From: Arthrobacter sp. EM1
Lineage (GTDB): Bacteria; Actinomycetota; Actinomycetes; Actinomycetales; Micrococcaceae
DNA: 64,000 nt
Direction: 5' to 3'
NCBI RefSeq assembly: GCF_029964055.1
Contig: NZ_CP124836.1
Location: forward strand, 1,736,001-1,800,000
Every line of letters begins with the position of its first letter. The stretch's first letter is position 1. Both the position numbers and the translations under genes were made by a program. Shown here in pieces: positions 26,185-35,162 of the stretch. Under the pieces are notes generated by a model. The model was given only the letters and a program-made list of their open reading frames with translations. It made no database searches and was not told the origin of the DNA.

Positions 26185-27081
26185 TCAAACGCCGGCGATA
26201 AACCGAACAGCGTCGAGATAGGGCAGGTTCACTGCGGCGTCCGCCACCGCCCGGACTGCAGGTTTGGCGTTGAACGCCACCCCGATCCCGGCCGCTTCGA
26301 GCATGTCCAGGTCGTTGGCGCCGTCGCCCACAGCAATTGTGTGCTCCATCGGGATGCCTTCTATGGCGGCCCATTCACGCAGGTATTTCTCCTTCGCCGC
26401 CCGGTCGATGACCGCACCGAGGACTTTCCCGGTCAGCGCACCATCGGCGATTTCCAGTTCGTTGGCGATCCAGTAATCAAGGCCAAGGCCCTCCGCGATC
26501 GGTTCCAGGATCTGGTTAAAGCCGCCGGAGACCACCGCCACCACATGGCCGGCGGCCCGGAAAGCTGCCACGAGCTCGGCCGCGCCGGGACTCAGCGCGA
26601 CCTCGGCGCGGACGGCGTCGACGACGTCGGCTGGCAGCCCGGCAAGCACCGCCACCCGTGCGTGCAGGCTCTGGGCAAAATCCAGTTCTCCTCGCATGGC
26701 GGCCTCGGTCACCGCTGCCACTTCTTCGCGCTTGCCGGCGTGTGCCGCGAGCAGTTCAATCACTTCCTGCTGAATGAGGGTGGAGTCCACGTCCATGATG
26801 AGGAATTTCCGCTGCGCATTGCGGAGCGTGGCCGGCACGATCGCCGTGTCGATTCCGGCCGCGCCGTTTGCTGCAACTGCCCGGCGGAGGTCAGCGAGCG
26901 CCGCCCCGGACTGGCTCCCGGCAAAGCTCAGGTCCGCCATGTGAACATCAAAACGGCCGTCGCCGGTGCGGGTCTCCGCGTCCAGCGTCAGTCCCGCTGC
27001 CGCGAGCAGCGAACGGATCCGCTGCACCTCGGGAAGACTCAGTTTCGGGGCATAGCTCACGGCTGTCACTAACAGGTTCAT
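26185..27081 (-). CDS. serB: Phosphoserine phosphatase
   Basis: SerB removes phosphate from O-phosphoserine, the last step of serine synthesis. The 298-residue HAD enzyme has the nucleophile motif MDVDSTL (D97, D99), VVSGGFN, the lysine in AAKEKYL and the GDGANDLDML acidic motif. An N-terminal region of about 90 residues precedes the HAD domain, as in actinobacterial SerB2-like proteins. The ATG at 27081 is chosen; an open frame upstream runs antisense to the promoter of the next gene. Confidence 0.93.
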   Translation of the reverse strand: MNLLVTAVSYAPKLSLPEVQRIRSLLAAAGLTLDAETRTGDGRFDVHMADLSFAGSQSGAALADLRRAVAANGAAGIDTAIVPATLRNAQRKFLIMDVDSTLIQQEVIELLAAHAGKREEVAAVTEAAMRGELDFAQSLHARVAVLAGLPADVVDAVRAEVALSPGAAELVAAFRAAGHVVAVVSGGFNQILEPIAEGLGLDYWIANELEIADGALTGKVLGAVIDRAAKEKYLREWAAIEGIPMEHTIAVGDGANDLDMLEAAGIGVAFNAKPAVRAVADAAVNLPYLDAVRFIAGV

Positions 27082-27214
27082 GGCAGTAATCCTAGCGATC
27101 CGGCGGATACGGCTCCGAATTCGTTGCGTCCCGGTGACGCCTCGGCTGGCGGACAACACGGCCCCGGGGTACCGGTTATCAGTCGCCCGGTTTTTTGTCC
27201 TAGTGTCTACTCCT

Positions 27215-28000
27215 ATGAGTGATGTTCTTGAAATGGCCGCCGTCAGCGTTGTACGTGGGGCAAAGACCCTCCTGGACAAGGTCGACTGGCAGGTCAAGGA
27301 AGGCGAACGTTGGGTGATCCTGGGTCCCAACGGTGCCGGCAAGACCACTCTGCTCCAACTGGCCGCCGCGCGGATACACCCCACGTCCGGGATGGCCGGC
27401 ATCCTGGAGGAAATTCTTGGCGCCGTCGACGTTTTTGAGCTCAGGCCCCGGATCGGGCTGTCCTCAGCGGCACTGGCCAACCAGATCCCAGGACACGAGA
27501 AGGTCCTCAACGTCGTTGTCACGGCAGCCTACGGCGTCACCGGAAGGTGGCGGGAGGGCTATGAGAAAGACGACGAACGCCGCGCTTTCGCCCTCCTGAA
27601 CGAGTGGGGCATGGGCCCGCTGCTCAACCGGAGCTTCGCTTCCCTCTCCGAGGGGGAGCGCAAGCGGGTCCAGATCGCCCGGGCCCTGATGACCGATCCC
27701 GAGCTGCTGCTCCTCGATGAACCCGCCGCCGGGCTCGACCTGGCCGGCCGGGAGGACCTGGTCTACCGGCTAAGCAGCCTTGCCCGCGACGAGGCTGCGC
27801 CGGCCATGGTGCTGGTCACGCATCACCTGGAGGAAGTCCCGCCGGGCTTCACCCACGCCATGCTGCTCCGCGACGGCGCCGTGGTGGCCAAGGGCCCGAT
27901 TGAAGCCGTCCTCACGGCCGCGAACCTGAGTAAAACGTTCGGGCTGCAGCTGGACCTCAGCGTCGTGGCAGGCCGGTACACGGCCACCGCACGCCGCTGA
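27215..28000 (+). CDS. ABC transporter ATP-binding protein (YlmA/ModF-like)
   Basis: This 261-residue stand-alone ATPase has Walker A GPNGAGKTT, a signature degenerate to SLSEGERKRVQIARAL (SEGE instead of SGGQ) and Walker B LLLDEPAAGLD, with the switch histidine in LVTHHLEE. The degenerate signature and single domain match YlmA/ModF-type proteins with no dedicated permease. The adjacent TSUP gene is not an ABC permease, so a partner is not evident. ATG at 27215 is chosen; it is divergent from serB. Confidence 0.86.
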   Translation: MSDVLEMAAVSVVRGAKTLLDKVDWQVKEGERWVILGPNGAGKTTLLQLAAARIHPTSGMAGILEEILGAVDVFELRPRIGLSSAALANQIPGHEKVLNVVVTAAYGVTGRWREGYEKDDERRAFALLNEWGMGPLLNRSFASLSEGERKRVQIARALMTDPELLLLDEPAAGLDLAGREDLVYRLSSLARDEAAPAMVLVTHHLEEVPPGFTHAMLLRDGAVVAKGPIEAVLTAANLSKTFGLQLDLSVVAGRYTATARR

Positions 28001-28018
28001 ACCGGCGGCTGAGCGCGC

Positions 28019-28804
28019 GTGGATTTCTTCAATAGCGTCTTCATTTTTTTCGCCGGACTCTGGGCCGGCACCATCAACAGTGTGGTCGGTTCCGGCACCC
28101 TGGTGACGTTCCCGGTGCTGATCGCGCTCGGCTACGCGCCCGTGACGGCGTCCATCAGCAATGCGATGGGCCTGGTCGCCGGGAACGCCGCCGGAGCCTG
28201 GGGCTACCGCAAGGAATTGTCGGGGCGAGGCAAACAGCTGCTTCGGCTGTTGCCCGCCTCGCTGCTGGGCGGCATCACGGGGGCGTACCTGCTGCTGCAT
28301 CTGCCGGAAAAGGTCTTCCATTACGCCGCGCCGGCCCTGATTGTGCTGGCTCTGCTGATGGTGGTGTTCCAGCCGCGGCTGCAGCAGTGGGTCAGGGTCC
28401 GGGAGCAGAACCCCGAACACGCCATCCGGGACCGCAGCCACGGTGTAATCCTCGTGGGCCTGGTCTACCTCGCCGGTGTCTACGGAGGCTACTTTGTTGC
28501 CGCCCAGGGCATCCTGCTGGTCGGGATTCTGGGCATCTTTATGACCGGCACCATCCAGAACGCCAATGCGATGAAAAATATCCTGGTCCTGGGCGTGAAC
28601 GTCGTGGCAGCGGCCTCCTATTTGCTATTTGCCTTCGGCCGGATCGAATGGGCCGTCGTCGGTTTGATTGCGGTCAGTTCACTGATCGGCGGTTTCGTCG
28701 GGTCCAAAGTCGGTCGACGGCTGTCCCCGGTGGTGCTGCGCGGCGTCATCTTCGTTTTGGGCCTGGTGGCCCTCGGTTTTATGATCGCCAACCTCTTCAA
28801 GTAG
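28019..28804 (+). CDS. TSUP-family (TauE/SafE) anion permease
   Basis: This 261-residue membrane protein has about eight hydrophobic segments and the TauE/SafE repeat motif, GTINSVVGSGTLVTFP in the first half and GVYGGYFVAAQGILLV in the second. The family moves sulfite, sulfoacetate and related organic anions; the substrate here is unknown. The start is GTG at 28019, 18 bases after the ABC ATPase stop, without a clear ribosome site, so it is probably translated from the same message. Confidence 0.9.
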   Translation: MDFFNSVFIFFAGLWAGTINSVVGSGTLVTFPVLIALGYAPVTASISNAMGLVAGNAAGAWGYRKELSGRGKQLLRLLPASLLGGITGAYLLLHLPEKVFHYAAPALIVLALLMVVFQPRLQQWVRVREQNPEHAIRDRSHGVILVGLVYLAGVYGGYFVAAQGILLVGILGIFMTGTIQNANAMKNILVLGVNVVAAASYLLFAFGRIEWAVVGLIAVSSLIGGFVGSKVGRRLSPVVLRGVIFVLGLVALGFMIANLFK

Positions 28805-28844
28805 CCCGATGACCGTTGATAGCTTCCGCTGAAATGACCCGCCA

Positions 28845-29654
28845 GTGACTTTCCACCGCCTCGACTCCGCCGATGACCCCCGGGTCTCGGACTACACCCA
28901 GCTCACGGACGTGCACCTGCGTAAGCTCCGCGAACCCGCAGAGGGTATGTATATCGCGGAGTCTTCCCGGGTACTGCGCCGGGCCCTCGCCGCGGGGCAC
29001 CGGCCCCGTTCCTTCTTCCTGGCCGACAAATGGCGTGCAGACCTCGCGGACATTTTTGAGCAGTACCCGGACGTTCCCGCCTACATCGGTTCCGCGGCCC
29101 TGCTGGAGGACATCACCGGTTTCCACCTGCACCGCGGCGCGATGGCTGCCATGCAGCGCCCCGAACCTGTGCCGCTGCCCGAGCTCCTCGCCGGGGCACA
29201 CCGGGTCGCCGTGCTGGAGGACATTGTGGACCACACAAACGTGGGCGCGATTTTCCGTTCAGCGGCGGCCCTGGGGGTCGACGCCGTCCTGATCTCGCCG
29301 CGCTGCGGGGACCCGCTGTACCGCCGCAGCGTCAGGGTCAGCATGGGGGCGGTGTTCCAGGTGCCGTGGGCCCGGCTGGAGGACTGGCCGGGGGACCTGC
29401 GGGTACTCCGCAGCCATGGCTTTACAGTGGCAGCCATGGAGCTCACGGACGACGCCGTGGACCTGGACGATCTGGCTGAGCGGCAGCCGCAGAAACTCGC
29501 CCTGGTCCTCGGTACCGAGGGCGCCGGGATGAGCGCGTCCACCCTCGCCGCCGTCGATCTCGCCGTCAAAATCCCGATGCGCGCCGGCGTTGACTCGCTC
29601 AACGTCGCTGCTGCCTCCGCCGTAGCCTTCTGGGAGCTTCGTCCGCGCGGTTGA
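28845..29654 (+). CDS. TrmH/SpoU-family RNA 2'-O-methyltransferase
   Basis: This 269-residue SPOUT methyltransferase has an N-terminal substrate-binding domain and the knot motifs DIVDHTNVGAIFRSAAALG, LVLGTEGAGM and IPMRAGVDSLNVAAASA. It should methylate ribose in rRNA or tRNA with S-adenosylmethionine; the target nucleotide cannot be read from sequence. The start is GTG at 28845. It is followed by the L31 gene. Confidence 0.9.
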   Translation: MTFHRLDSADDPRVSDYTQLTDVHLRKLREPAEGMYIAESSRVLRRALAAGHRPRSFFLADKWRADLADIFEQYPDVPAYIGSAALLEDITGFHLHRGAMAAMQRPEPVPLPELLAGAHRVAVLEDIVDHTNVGAIFRSAAALGVDAVLISPRCGDPLYRRSVRVSMGAVFQVPWARLEDWPGDLRVLRSHGFTVAAMELTDDAVDLDDLAERQPQKLALVLGTEGAGMSASTLAAVDLAVKIPMRAGVDSLNVAAASAVAFWELRPRG

Positions 29655-29693
29655 ACAGCATCACCTGCCAGGCGGCGAAGGCGCCGGCTTTCC

Positions 29694-29708
29694 GCTATGA
29701 TTGATAGC
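29694..29708 (+). promoter_or_regulatory. Candidate promoter/operator upstream of rpmE2
   Basis: A perfect inverted repeat GCTAT-N5-ATAGC overlaps a good -10 hexamer TATGAT (29696-29701), 83 bases before the L31 start. A repressor (Zur controls zinc-free L31 in other bacteria) could bind here. The repeat does not clearly match the known Zur box, so this is tentative. Confidence 0.3.
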
Positions 29709-29790
29709 TGGCCGTCCGGTGCATTCCGCTGGCCATCCCATTCATACCTGGCAACTGGCAAAATCCAGTTGTGCGAACAAAGGTCCAATT

Positions 29791-30048
29791 ATGAAGTCTG
29801 ATACTCACCCGAAGTACGAAGCTGTTGTTTTCAACGACCTGGCTTCCGGCGTCAAGTTCCTGACCAAGTCCACCGTGTCTTCCAAAAAGACCATCGAGTG
29901 GGAAGACGGAAACACCTACCCGGTTATCGACGTCGAAATCTCCTCCGAGTCCCACCCGTTCTACACGGGCAAGCAGCGCATTATGGACTCTGCAGGCCGC
30001 GTCGAGCGCTTCAACGCTCGCTTCAAGGGCTTCGGCGGCAAGAAGTAA
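29791..30048 (+). CDS. rpmE2: 50S ribosomal protein L31 type B
   Basis: This 85-residue type B L31 lacks the CxxC zinc motif of type A; no cysteine is present. It has the conserved [16 protein letters not shown] start and [11 protein letters not shown] region. Zinc-free L31 usually replaces the zinc-containing form when zinc is scarce, releasing ribosomal zinc. The ATG at 29791 has an AAAGG site 8 bases upstream; the longer upstream frame is not coding. A strong terminator follows. Confidence 0.95.
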   Translation: MKSDTHPKYEAVVFNDLASGVKFLTKSTVSSKKTIEWEDGNTYPVIDVEISSESHPFYTGKQRIMDSAGRVERFNARFKGFGGKK

Positions 30049-30072
30049 CTTCTTCTCCCCAAGGTCTTTTGG

Positions 30073-30105
30073 AAAAGCCCGCACCGGTGACGGTGCGGGC
30101 TTTTT
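30073..30105 (+). terminator. Intrinsic terminator after rpmE2
   Basis: A 14-bp perfect stem (30073-30086 and 30091-30104) with loop GTGA ends in a run of five T residues, a classical Rho-independent terminator 25 bases after the rpmE2 stop. Confidence 0.92.
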
Positions 30106-30171
30106 GCGTCCCGGGCGGTGCGGCGCTGCAGCGTGGTTGCGGTGCGGTCACCGCGTGGCAGGATTAAGGAC

Positions 30172-31281
30172 ATGACGTCCCCCTCCCCATCCCCGGCCCC
30201 CCGTTCCACCTCCCCTGACGACGACGGCCGCCGGCACGGGGAGTACAAGGTCCCCGGCGGCAAACTGGTGGTGGCCGATTTCGACGTCGTTGACGGCATG
30301 CTCGCGAACGTCTCACTCAGCGGGGACTTCTTCCTGGAACCCGATGAGGCGCTGCTGGAGATCAACCGGGCACTCACCGGCCTCGCCGCGGACACCAGTG
30401 CTGCGGACCTCGCGGCCGCGGTGGCAGCGGCCCTGCCGCCGGACGCCGTCCTGTTCGGTTTTTCCGCCAACGCGATAGCGGTCACGGTCCGGCGCGCCCT
30501 CGCTAAGGCCACCGGCTGGGGGGACCACCATTGGAACATCATCGCCCCGTCCGTGCTGCCCACCCGGATCAACGTTGCCTTGGACGAGGTGTTGACGGAA
30601 GAAGTTGGCGCGGGGCGCCGCAACCCCACCCTGCGCTTCTGGGACTGGGAAGAACCGTCAGTCGTGATCGGTAGTTTCCAGTCGTTCCGCAACGAACTGG
30701 ATCCCGCCGGCGTCGAACGCCACGGCATCAGTGTGGTCCGCCGGATCAGTGGAGGGGGAGCGATGTTTATGGAGGCAGGCAACTGCATCACGTACTCCCT
30801 GTACCTGCCGCAGAGCCTGGTGGACGGCATCAGCTTTGCCGATTCCTACGGTTTCCTCGACGCCTGGGTGATGTCAGCCCTTGAGAAGGTCGGGATCAGC
30901 GCCTTCTACGTGCCGCTCAACGACATCGCCACCGAGCAAGGCAAGATTGGCGGTGCGGCGCAGAAGCGGCTCGCGAACGGCGGCATGCTGCACCACGTGA
31001 CCATGAGCTACGACATCGATGCGGACAAGATGGTCGACGTCCTGCGGATCGGCAAGGAGAAGCTTTCCGACAAGGGCAGCCGGAGCGCAAAAAAGCGGGT
31101 CGACCCGCTCCGGCGGCAGACGGGGCTGAGCCGCGCCGAAATCGTCGCGGCCATGATCGATGTCTTCGCCGAACGCTACGCCGCGACTCCCTCGGAAATC
31201 ACCCACGCCGAGCTCGCGGCCGCGCACCAGCGGGTTGAGGACAAGTTCGGCACCGCGGAGTGGCTGCACCGGGTGCCCTGA
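30172..31281 (+). CDS. Lipoate-protein ligase with permuted domain order (LplB-LplA fusion)
   Basis: This 369-residue enzyme should attach lipoate to 2-oxoacid dehydrogenase and glycine-cleavage proteins. The accessory domain that is C-terminal in E. coli LplA lies first here (about residues 22-110: HGEYKVPGGKLV, DGMLANVSLSGDFF). The biotin/lipoate ligase catalytic domain follows (about 115-369) with RRISGGGAMFM (residues 190-200) and the catalytic lysine K258 in GKIGGAAQ. The order matches an archaeal-style lplB-lplA gene pair fused together. ATG at 30172. Confidence 0.85.
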   Translation: MTSPSPSPAPRSTSPDDDGRRHGEYKVPGGKLVVADFDVVDGMLANVSLSGDFFLEPDEALLEINRALTGLAADTSAADLAAAVAAALPPDAVLFGFSANAIAVTVRRALAKATGWGDHHWNIIAPSVLPTRINVALDEVLTEEVGAGRRNPTLRFWDWEEPSVVIGSFQSFRNELDPAGVERHGISVVRRISGGGAMFMEAGNCITYSLYLPQSLVDGISFADSYGFLDAWVMSALEKVGISAFYVPLNDIATEQGKIGGAAQKRLANGGMLHHVTMSYDIDADKMVDVLRIGKEKLSDKGSRSAKKRVDPLRRQTGLSRAEIVAAMIDVFAERYAATPSEITHAELAAAHQRVEDKFGTAEWLHRVP

Positions 31282-31296
31282 GCCCAGCTGCGCCCG

Positions 31297-31388
31297 GCGG
31301 TCCCGGGTCAGCCGCGGTCCCGGGTGAGCGGCGGTCCCGGCCCGTGCTGGCCTACAAGGTGCTGGCCTATATGGTGCGGGCCTGTGCG
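31297..31388. repeat. Two adjacent short tandem repeats at the pepN 3' end
   Basis: A 17-base unit (GCGGTCCCGGGTNAGCN) is repeated 2.6 times at 31297-31340. It is followed by a 15-base unit beginning GTGC[T/G]GGCCT repeated three times at 31344-31388. The second array overlaps the last codons of pepN on the minus strand. Confidence 0.75.
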
Positions 31389-33970
31389 GTTAATGACCGG
31401 TGCAGGTGGCTGCGCTGTTCGATGATGATCCGCCGCAGCGCCCGCGGCGCATCCGGGTGGCCGGCAAGCCACTGGTCCGTCCGGACAATAACGGCGTTCG
31501 TATCCGCAGTGCCGGCGTCCAGATCCTGACCTGCCGGGTAGAGCCCGCGGACAATCCGGCTGGCTATTTCGATGCTGCGCCCGGCCCAGACGTCCTCCAG
31601 GGCGTCGAAATAGCGGTCCGCGAACGGGTCCAGCAGCGGCGCCGGTGCCGTGGTGAAACCGGTGATCGTTGCGCTCAGCAGCTGGTTGGACAGCGAGGTG
31701 CCATGCACCGCTTCGTGCCAGGCTGCCTCTTTGACGGCCGACTCGGGGCGGGCTGCGAGGGCGGTGGCGTGCCCGGCCCTCCCGGCGGCGGTGTTGTCCC
31801 GTGCCAGCTCCGCGTCGAGCCGGGCGGGTGTGGCCTCACCGTTGGCGGCCAGTGCGTGCCAGAAGTTCCAGCGGAGCTCCGCATCCACGGACAGGCCTTC
31901 AACGACGGTGCTGCCGTCCAGGATGCCGCGCAGCAGGTCAAGCCGGCCGCTGCTGTGGCGGCTGGTTGTGGCGACCGTGCGGGCCCACGCCAGCTGATGG
32001 TCGGATCCCGGCGCGGCCCGCAGCAGTTCGTCCACAGCGAGCGTCAGGAAGCCGTCGCGGACGGCGCCCCGCCCGGCAGCGGGGACGTAACGTTCGATCG
32101 CGGTGGCGGCGTTGGCCAGGACGGTCAGGAGCACGCCGATCCCGGATTCCGCGGGCCCGAAGCGTTTGACGGCGTCCACGTAGAGGGACGACGGAGTGAC
32201 CGCATCTCGGGCCGAGTCCCACAGTGCCGTCCAGCACAGGGCACGGGCCATCGGATCGTTGAGCGCGCCGAGGGAGGACCGCACGGTGGCTTCCGAGCGG
32301 GGGTCCAGGCGGACTTTGGCGTAGCTAAGGTCCTCGTCGTTGACCAGGAGCAGGGCCGGCCGTGGCTTGCCGGTGAGGGACGTCACCTCGGTGCGTTCCC
32401 CGTCGACGTCAATCTCGACGCTGTCGGTGCGGACCAGGGCACCGTCTTCGTCCGCGTTGTAGAGGCCGATCCTCAGCCGGTGCGGGCGCGGCTCCTGCCG
32501 GCCCGTGGCCGGGTCTTCGGCATCCTGGCGAAGCGTCACACTACCGATGACGCCGTCGCGTTCCTCGATCTCACTGCTGAGGGTGGAAATGCCGGAGGTT
32601 TGCAGCCACTGACGGGCCCAGCCCGCCAGGTCCCGGCCGGAGGCGGCGCCCAGCGCGGCGAGCAGCTCGGCCAGGGTCGTGTTGCCGTAGGCGTGATCCT
32701 TGAAGTACTGGCGCGAGCCGGCCACAAAGGCCTCGAAACCCACGTACGCGACGAGCTGTTTAAGTACCGAGGCGCCCTTGGCGTAGGTGATCCCGTCAAA
32801 GTTCTGCTTGGCGGCCTCGAGGTCGGGGATGTCCGCGACGATCGGGTGTGTGGTCGGCAGCTGGTCCTGCATGTAGGCCCAGGCCTTGCGGTTGTTGGCG
32901 AAGTTCACCCAGGCCGTGGCCCAGTCAGTGGTCCGGTCCACGCCAAGGGTTCCCATGTAGTCGGCAAAGGACTCTTTGAGCCACAAATCGTTCCACCACT
33001 GCATGGTGACGAGGTCCCCGAACCACATGTGGGCCATTTCGTGCAGCAGGGTGTTGGCGCGGGCCTGGTACTGCGAATCGGCAGCCCGGGAGGTGAAGAC
33101 GTAGCCTTCCGTAAAGGTCACCAGCCCCGGGTTCTCCATGGCGCCAAGGTTGTATTCGGGCACAAACGCCTGGTCGTATTTCCCCCACGGGTACGGAAAG
33201 TCGAAGAGCCGGTTGAAGAAATCCAGGCCGTTCCTCGTGAGCGTGAACAGCACCTCCGGGTCGAAGGACGCCGCCATGGACGCCCGGCAGTAGAGGGCAA
33301 GCGGGACAACCAGGCTGCTGCCGTCGGCCAGGGTACCCTCCCAGGAATCCTCGGCCTTGAAATATGGGCCGGCCAGCACCGTCGTGATGTACGTGGACAT
33401 CGCTTTGGTCGGGGCAAAGTCCCAGCGGCTCACCTCGGGCTCGCCCGCCAGGGGCGTCCGCCGGGTCTCGATGCCGTTGGAGGACACCTGCCAGCGCGAC
33501 GGCGCCAGAACGTGAAAGGTGAATTCGGCCTTGAGGTCGGGCTGTTCGAAGTTGGCGAACACGCGGCGGGCGTCGGCCGGCTCGTACTGGGTGTAGAGGT
33601 AACACTCGTCATCGGCCGGGTCGAAGAAACGGTGCATACCCTCCCCGGAGGTGCTGTACAGCGCGGTCCCGGTGACGGTGACCTGGTTCTCCGCCTGCAG
33701 GTTCTCCAGCCGGATCCGGGACCCGTCCACAACGTCGGCAACGGCGAGCCGGTTGCCGTTCAGGGAAATGCTCTGCACCTCGCCGATGAAGTCCAGGAAC
33801 GTTGAGCGGCCCGGTTCACGGGCGGAGAAGGTGACGACGCTGCGGCTTGTGTAGCCGTCGACGTCCGCATCAGCGGCCGCCCGGACATCCAGGGTGACAT
33901 CGTAGCTGTGGGTGGCAATCAGGGCGGATCGGTCGGCGGCTTCATCGCGGCGCAGGTTCTGGTTCGACAC
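31367..33970 (-). CDS. pepN: Aminopeptidase N (M1 family)
   Basis: This cytoplasmic zinc aminopeptidase removes N-terminal residues from peptides. The 867-residue M1 enzyme has the exopeptidase motif GAMEN, the zinc motif HEMAHMWFGD with the third ligand glutamate 18 residues on (WLKESFADY), and a long C-terminal ERAP1-like helical domain. The start is GTG at 33970, 4 bases after the YeiH permease stop, so the two are co-transcribed. The last codons fall in a short tandem repeat. Confidence 0.95.
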   Translation of the reverse strand: MSNQNLRRDEAADRSALIATHSYDVTLDVRAAADADVDGYTSRSVVTFSAREPGRSTFLDFIGEVQSISLNGNRLAVADVVDGSRIRLENLQAENQVTVTGTALYSTSGEGMHRFFDPADDECYLYTQYEPADARRVFANFEQPDLKAEFTFHVLAPSRWQVSSNGIETRRTPLAGEPEVSRWDFAPTKAMSTYITTVLAGPYFKAEDSWEGTLADGSSLVVPLALYCRASMAASFDPEVLFTLTRNGLDFFNRLFDFPYPWGKYDQAFVPEYNLGAMENPGLVTFTEGYVFTSRAADSQYQARANTLLHEMAHMWFGDLVTMQWWNDLWLKESFADYMGTLGVDRTTDWATAWVNFANNRKAWAYMQDQLPTTHPIVADIPDLEAAKQNFDGITYAKGASVLKQLVAYVGFEAFVAGSRQYFKDHAYGNTTLAELLAALGAASGRDLAGWARQWLQTSGISTLSSEIEERDGVIGSVTLRQDAEDPATGRQEPRPHRLRIGLYNADEDGALVRTDSVEIDVDGERTEVTSLTGKPRPALLLVNDEDLSYAKVRLDPRSEATVRSSLGALNDPMARALCWTALWDSARDAVTPSSLYVDAVKRFGPAESGIGVLLTVLANAATAIERYVPAAGRGAVRDGFLTLAVDELLRAAPGSDHQLAWARTVATTSRHSSGRLDLLRGILDGSTVVEGLSVDAELRWNFWHALAANGEATPARLDAELARDNTAAGRAGHATALAARPESAVKEAAWHEAVHGTSLSNQLLSATITGFTTAPAPLLDPFADRYFDALEDVWAGRSIEIASRIVRGLYPAGQDLDAGTADTNAVIVRTDQWLAGHPDAPRALRRIIIEQRSHLHRSLTAQARTI

Positions 33971-33974
33971 CCCG

Positions 33975-35006
33975 CTATCTAATCATGAGGAACGCGGCGC
34001 CAAGTCCCAGCGCCGCGATCAGCAGCCAGGACGCGAGGGCGGCCAACAGGGCCCGTGCACCGGTGTGCAGCAGCTGACCCACCCGCACCGCAGAGCCGAG
34101 GCCGAACAGCGCCATCCCCAGGACCACGTCCTGGAGCACCGCGGCGCCCTCGAGGATGCCGGGGGCCAGCCAGCCCGTGCTGCGCAGGGCTGCGAGCGCC
34201 ACAAAACCGAGCACAAACAGCGGAACGATCGGCGGCCGCTTGAGTCCGTCCCCGGCGTCGGCGCGGCGGCGGTGGTGCAGCCCCGCGGCGGCGACGATGG
34301 GTGCCAGCAGGATTACCCTGGTGAGTTTTACGACGACGGCGATGGCCAGTGCGCCCGCTCCGGCGGTCTGCGCCGTGGCCACCACCTGTCCCACGTCATG
34401 CACGGAGGCTCCGGTCCAGGCCCCAAAGACCTCGGGGCTCAGTCCCAACGGCCGAATCAGCAGCGGCAGCACACCGATGGCCAGGGTGCCGCACAGGGTT
34501 ACGAGGGCCACCGGCAACACGGTGTCCGGCTGCCGGATCCGGCGCACCGCGGCCATCGCCCCGATGGCCGAGGCGCCGCAGATGGCAAAACCGGTCGCAA
34601 TCAGCAGGGAGACCTGGGGTGGCAGGCGAAAGAGCCTGCTGATGACATACGTCCCGGCGAAGGCGGCCAGCACAACGCCGGTGATCAGCAGCAGTGCGGC
34701 CCAGCCAAGACCGAGCACATCCACAAGGCTGACTTTCAGGCCAAGGATCACGATTCCGGCGCGCATCAGGTGTTTGCCGGCGAAATCCAGCCCCGGCCGC
34801 CCGGGCCCGGCGGACCAGGCGCCCAGGCCGGGGATATTTGCGGCCAGGAGCCCGAACACAACTGCCAGCGTCATGGCCGGGAGGGCCGGCACTTGGGTGT
34901 GGACCGCGAGGGCCAGGGCGACGGCGGCCGCGGCGGCCAGCAGCCCCGGCAGCAGCCTGCTCGGGTGACCGGCGGCCGGGAGCGATGGATGAGGGAAGTG
35001 AGGCAC
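33975..35006 (-). CDS. YeiH/PSE-family putative sulfate exporter
   Basis: This 343-residue integral membrane protein has about ten hydrophobic segments. Family features include AGKHLMRAGIVILGLKVSL, ATGFAICGASAIGAMA and WTGASVHDVGQVVATA. The YeiH family is annotated as putative sulfate exporters, but the substrate is not firmly known. The start is GTG at 35006. It lies directly before pepN and is divergent from the ATP-grasp operon. Confidence 0.88.
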   Translation of the reverse strand: MPHFPHPSLPAAGHPSRLLPGLLAAAAAVALALAVHTQVPALPAMTLAVVFGLLAANIPGLGAWSAGPGRPGLDFAGKHLMRAGIVILGLKVSLVDVLGLGWAALLLITGVVLAAFAGTYVISRLFRLPPQVSLLIATGFAICGASAIGAMAAVRRIRQPDTVLPVALVTLCGTLAIGVLPLLIRPLGLSPEVFGAWTGASVHDVGQVVATAQTAGAGALAIAVVVKLTRVILLAPIVAAAGLHHRRRADAGDGLKRPPIVPLFVLGFVALAALRSTGWLAPGILEGAAVLQDVVLGMALFGLGSAVRVGQLLHTGARALLAALASWLLIAALGLGAAFLMIR

Positions 35007-35162
35007 CTATCCACTGTCCCGCAACTGCCCGAAAAAGCCGTCACCGCCACGTCGGCAGCACAGCGGGCAGCCCGCAGCCCGAGCCAGAACTGCTCCCCGC
35101 GCCCGGACGCGCCGCGCTCAGCGGGCGAGGAAATGATTTCGCAACAAAAAGGTGGTTGTCTA

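Noticed and set aside
31400..33805. 801-codon plus-strand open frame over pepN
   Set aside because: This is an antisense shadow of pepN, which has the full M1 motifs; the composition is typical of an antisense frame.
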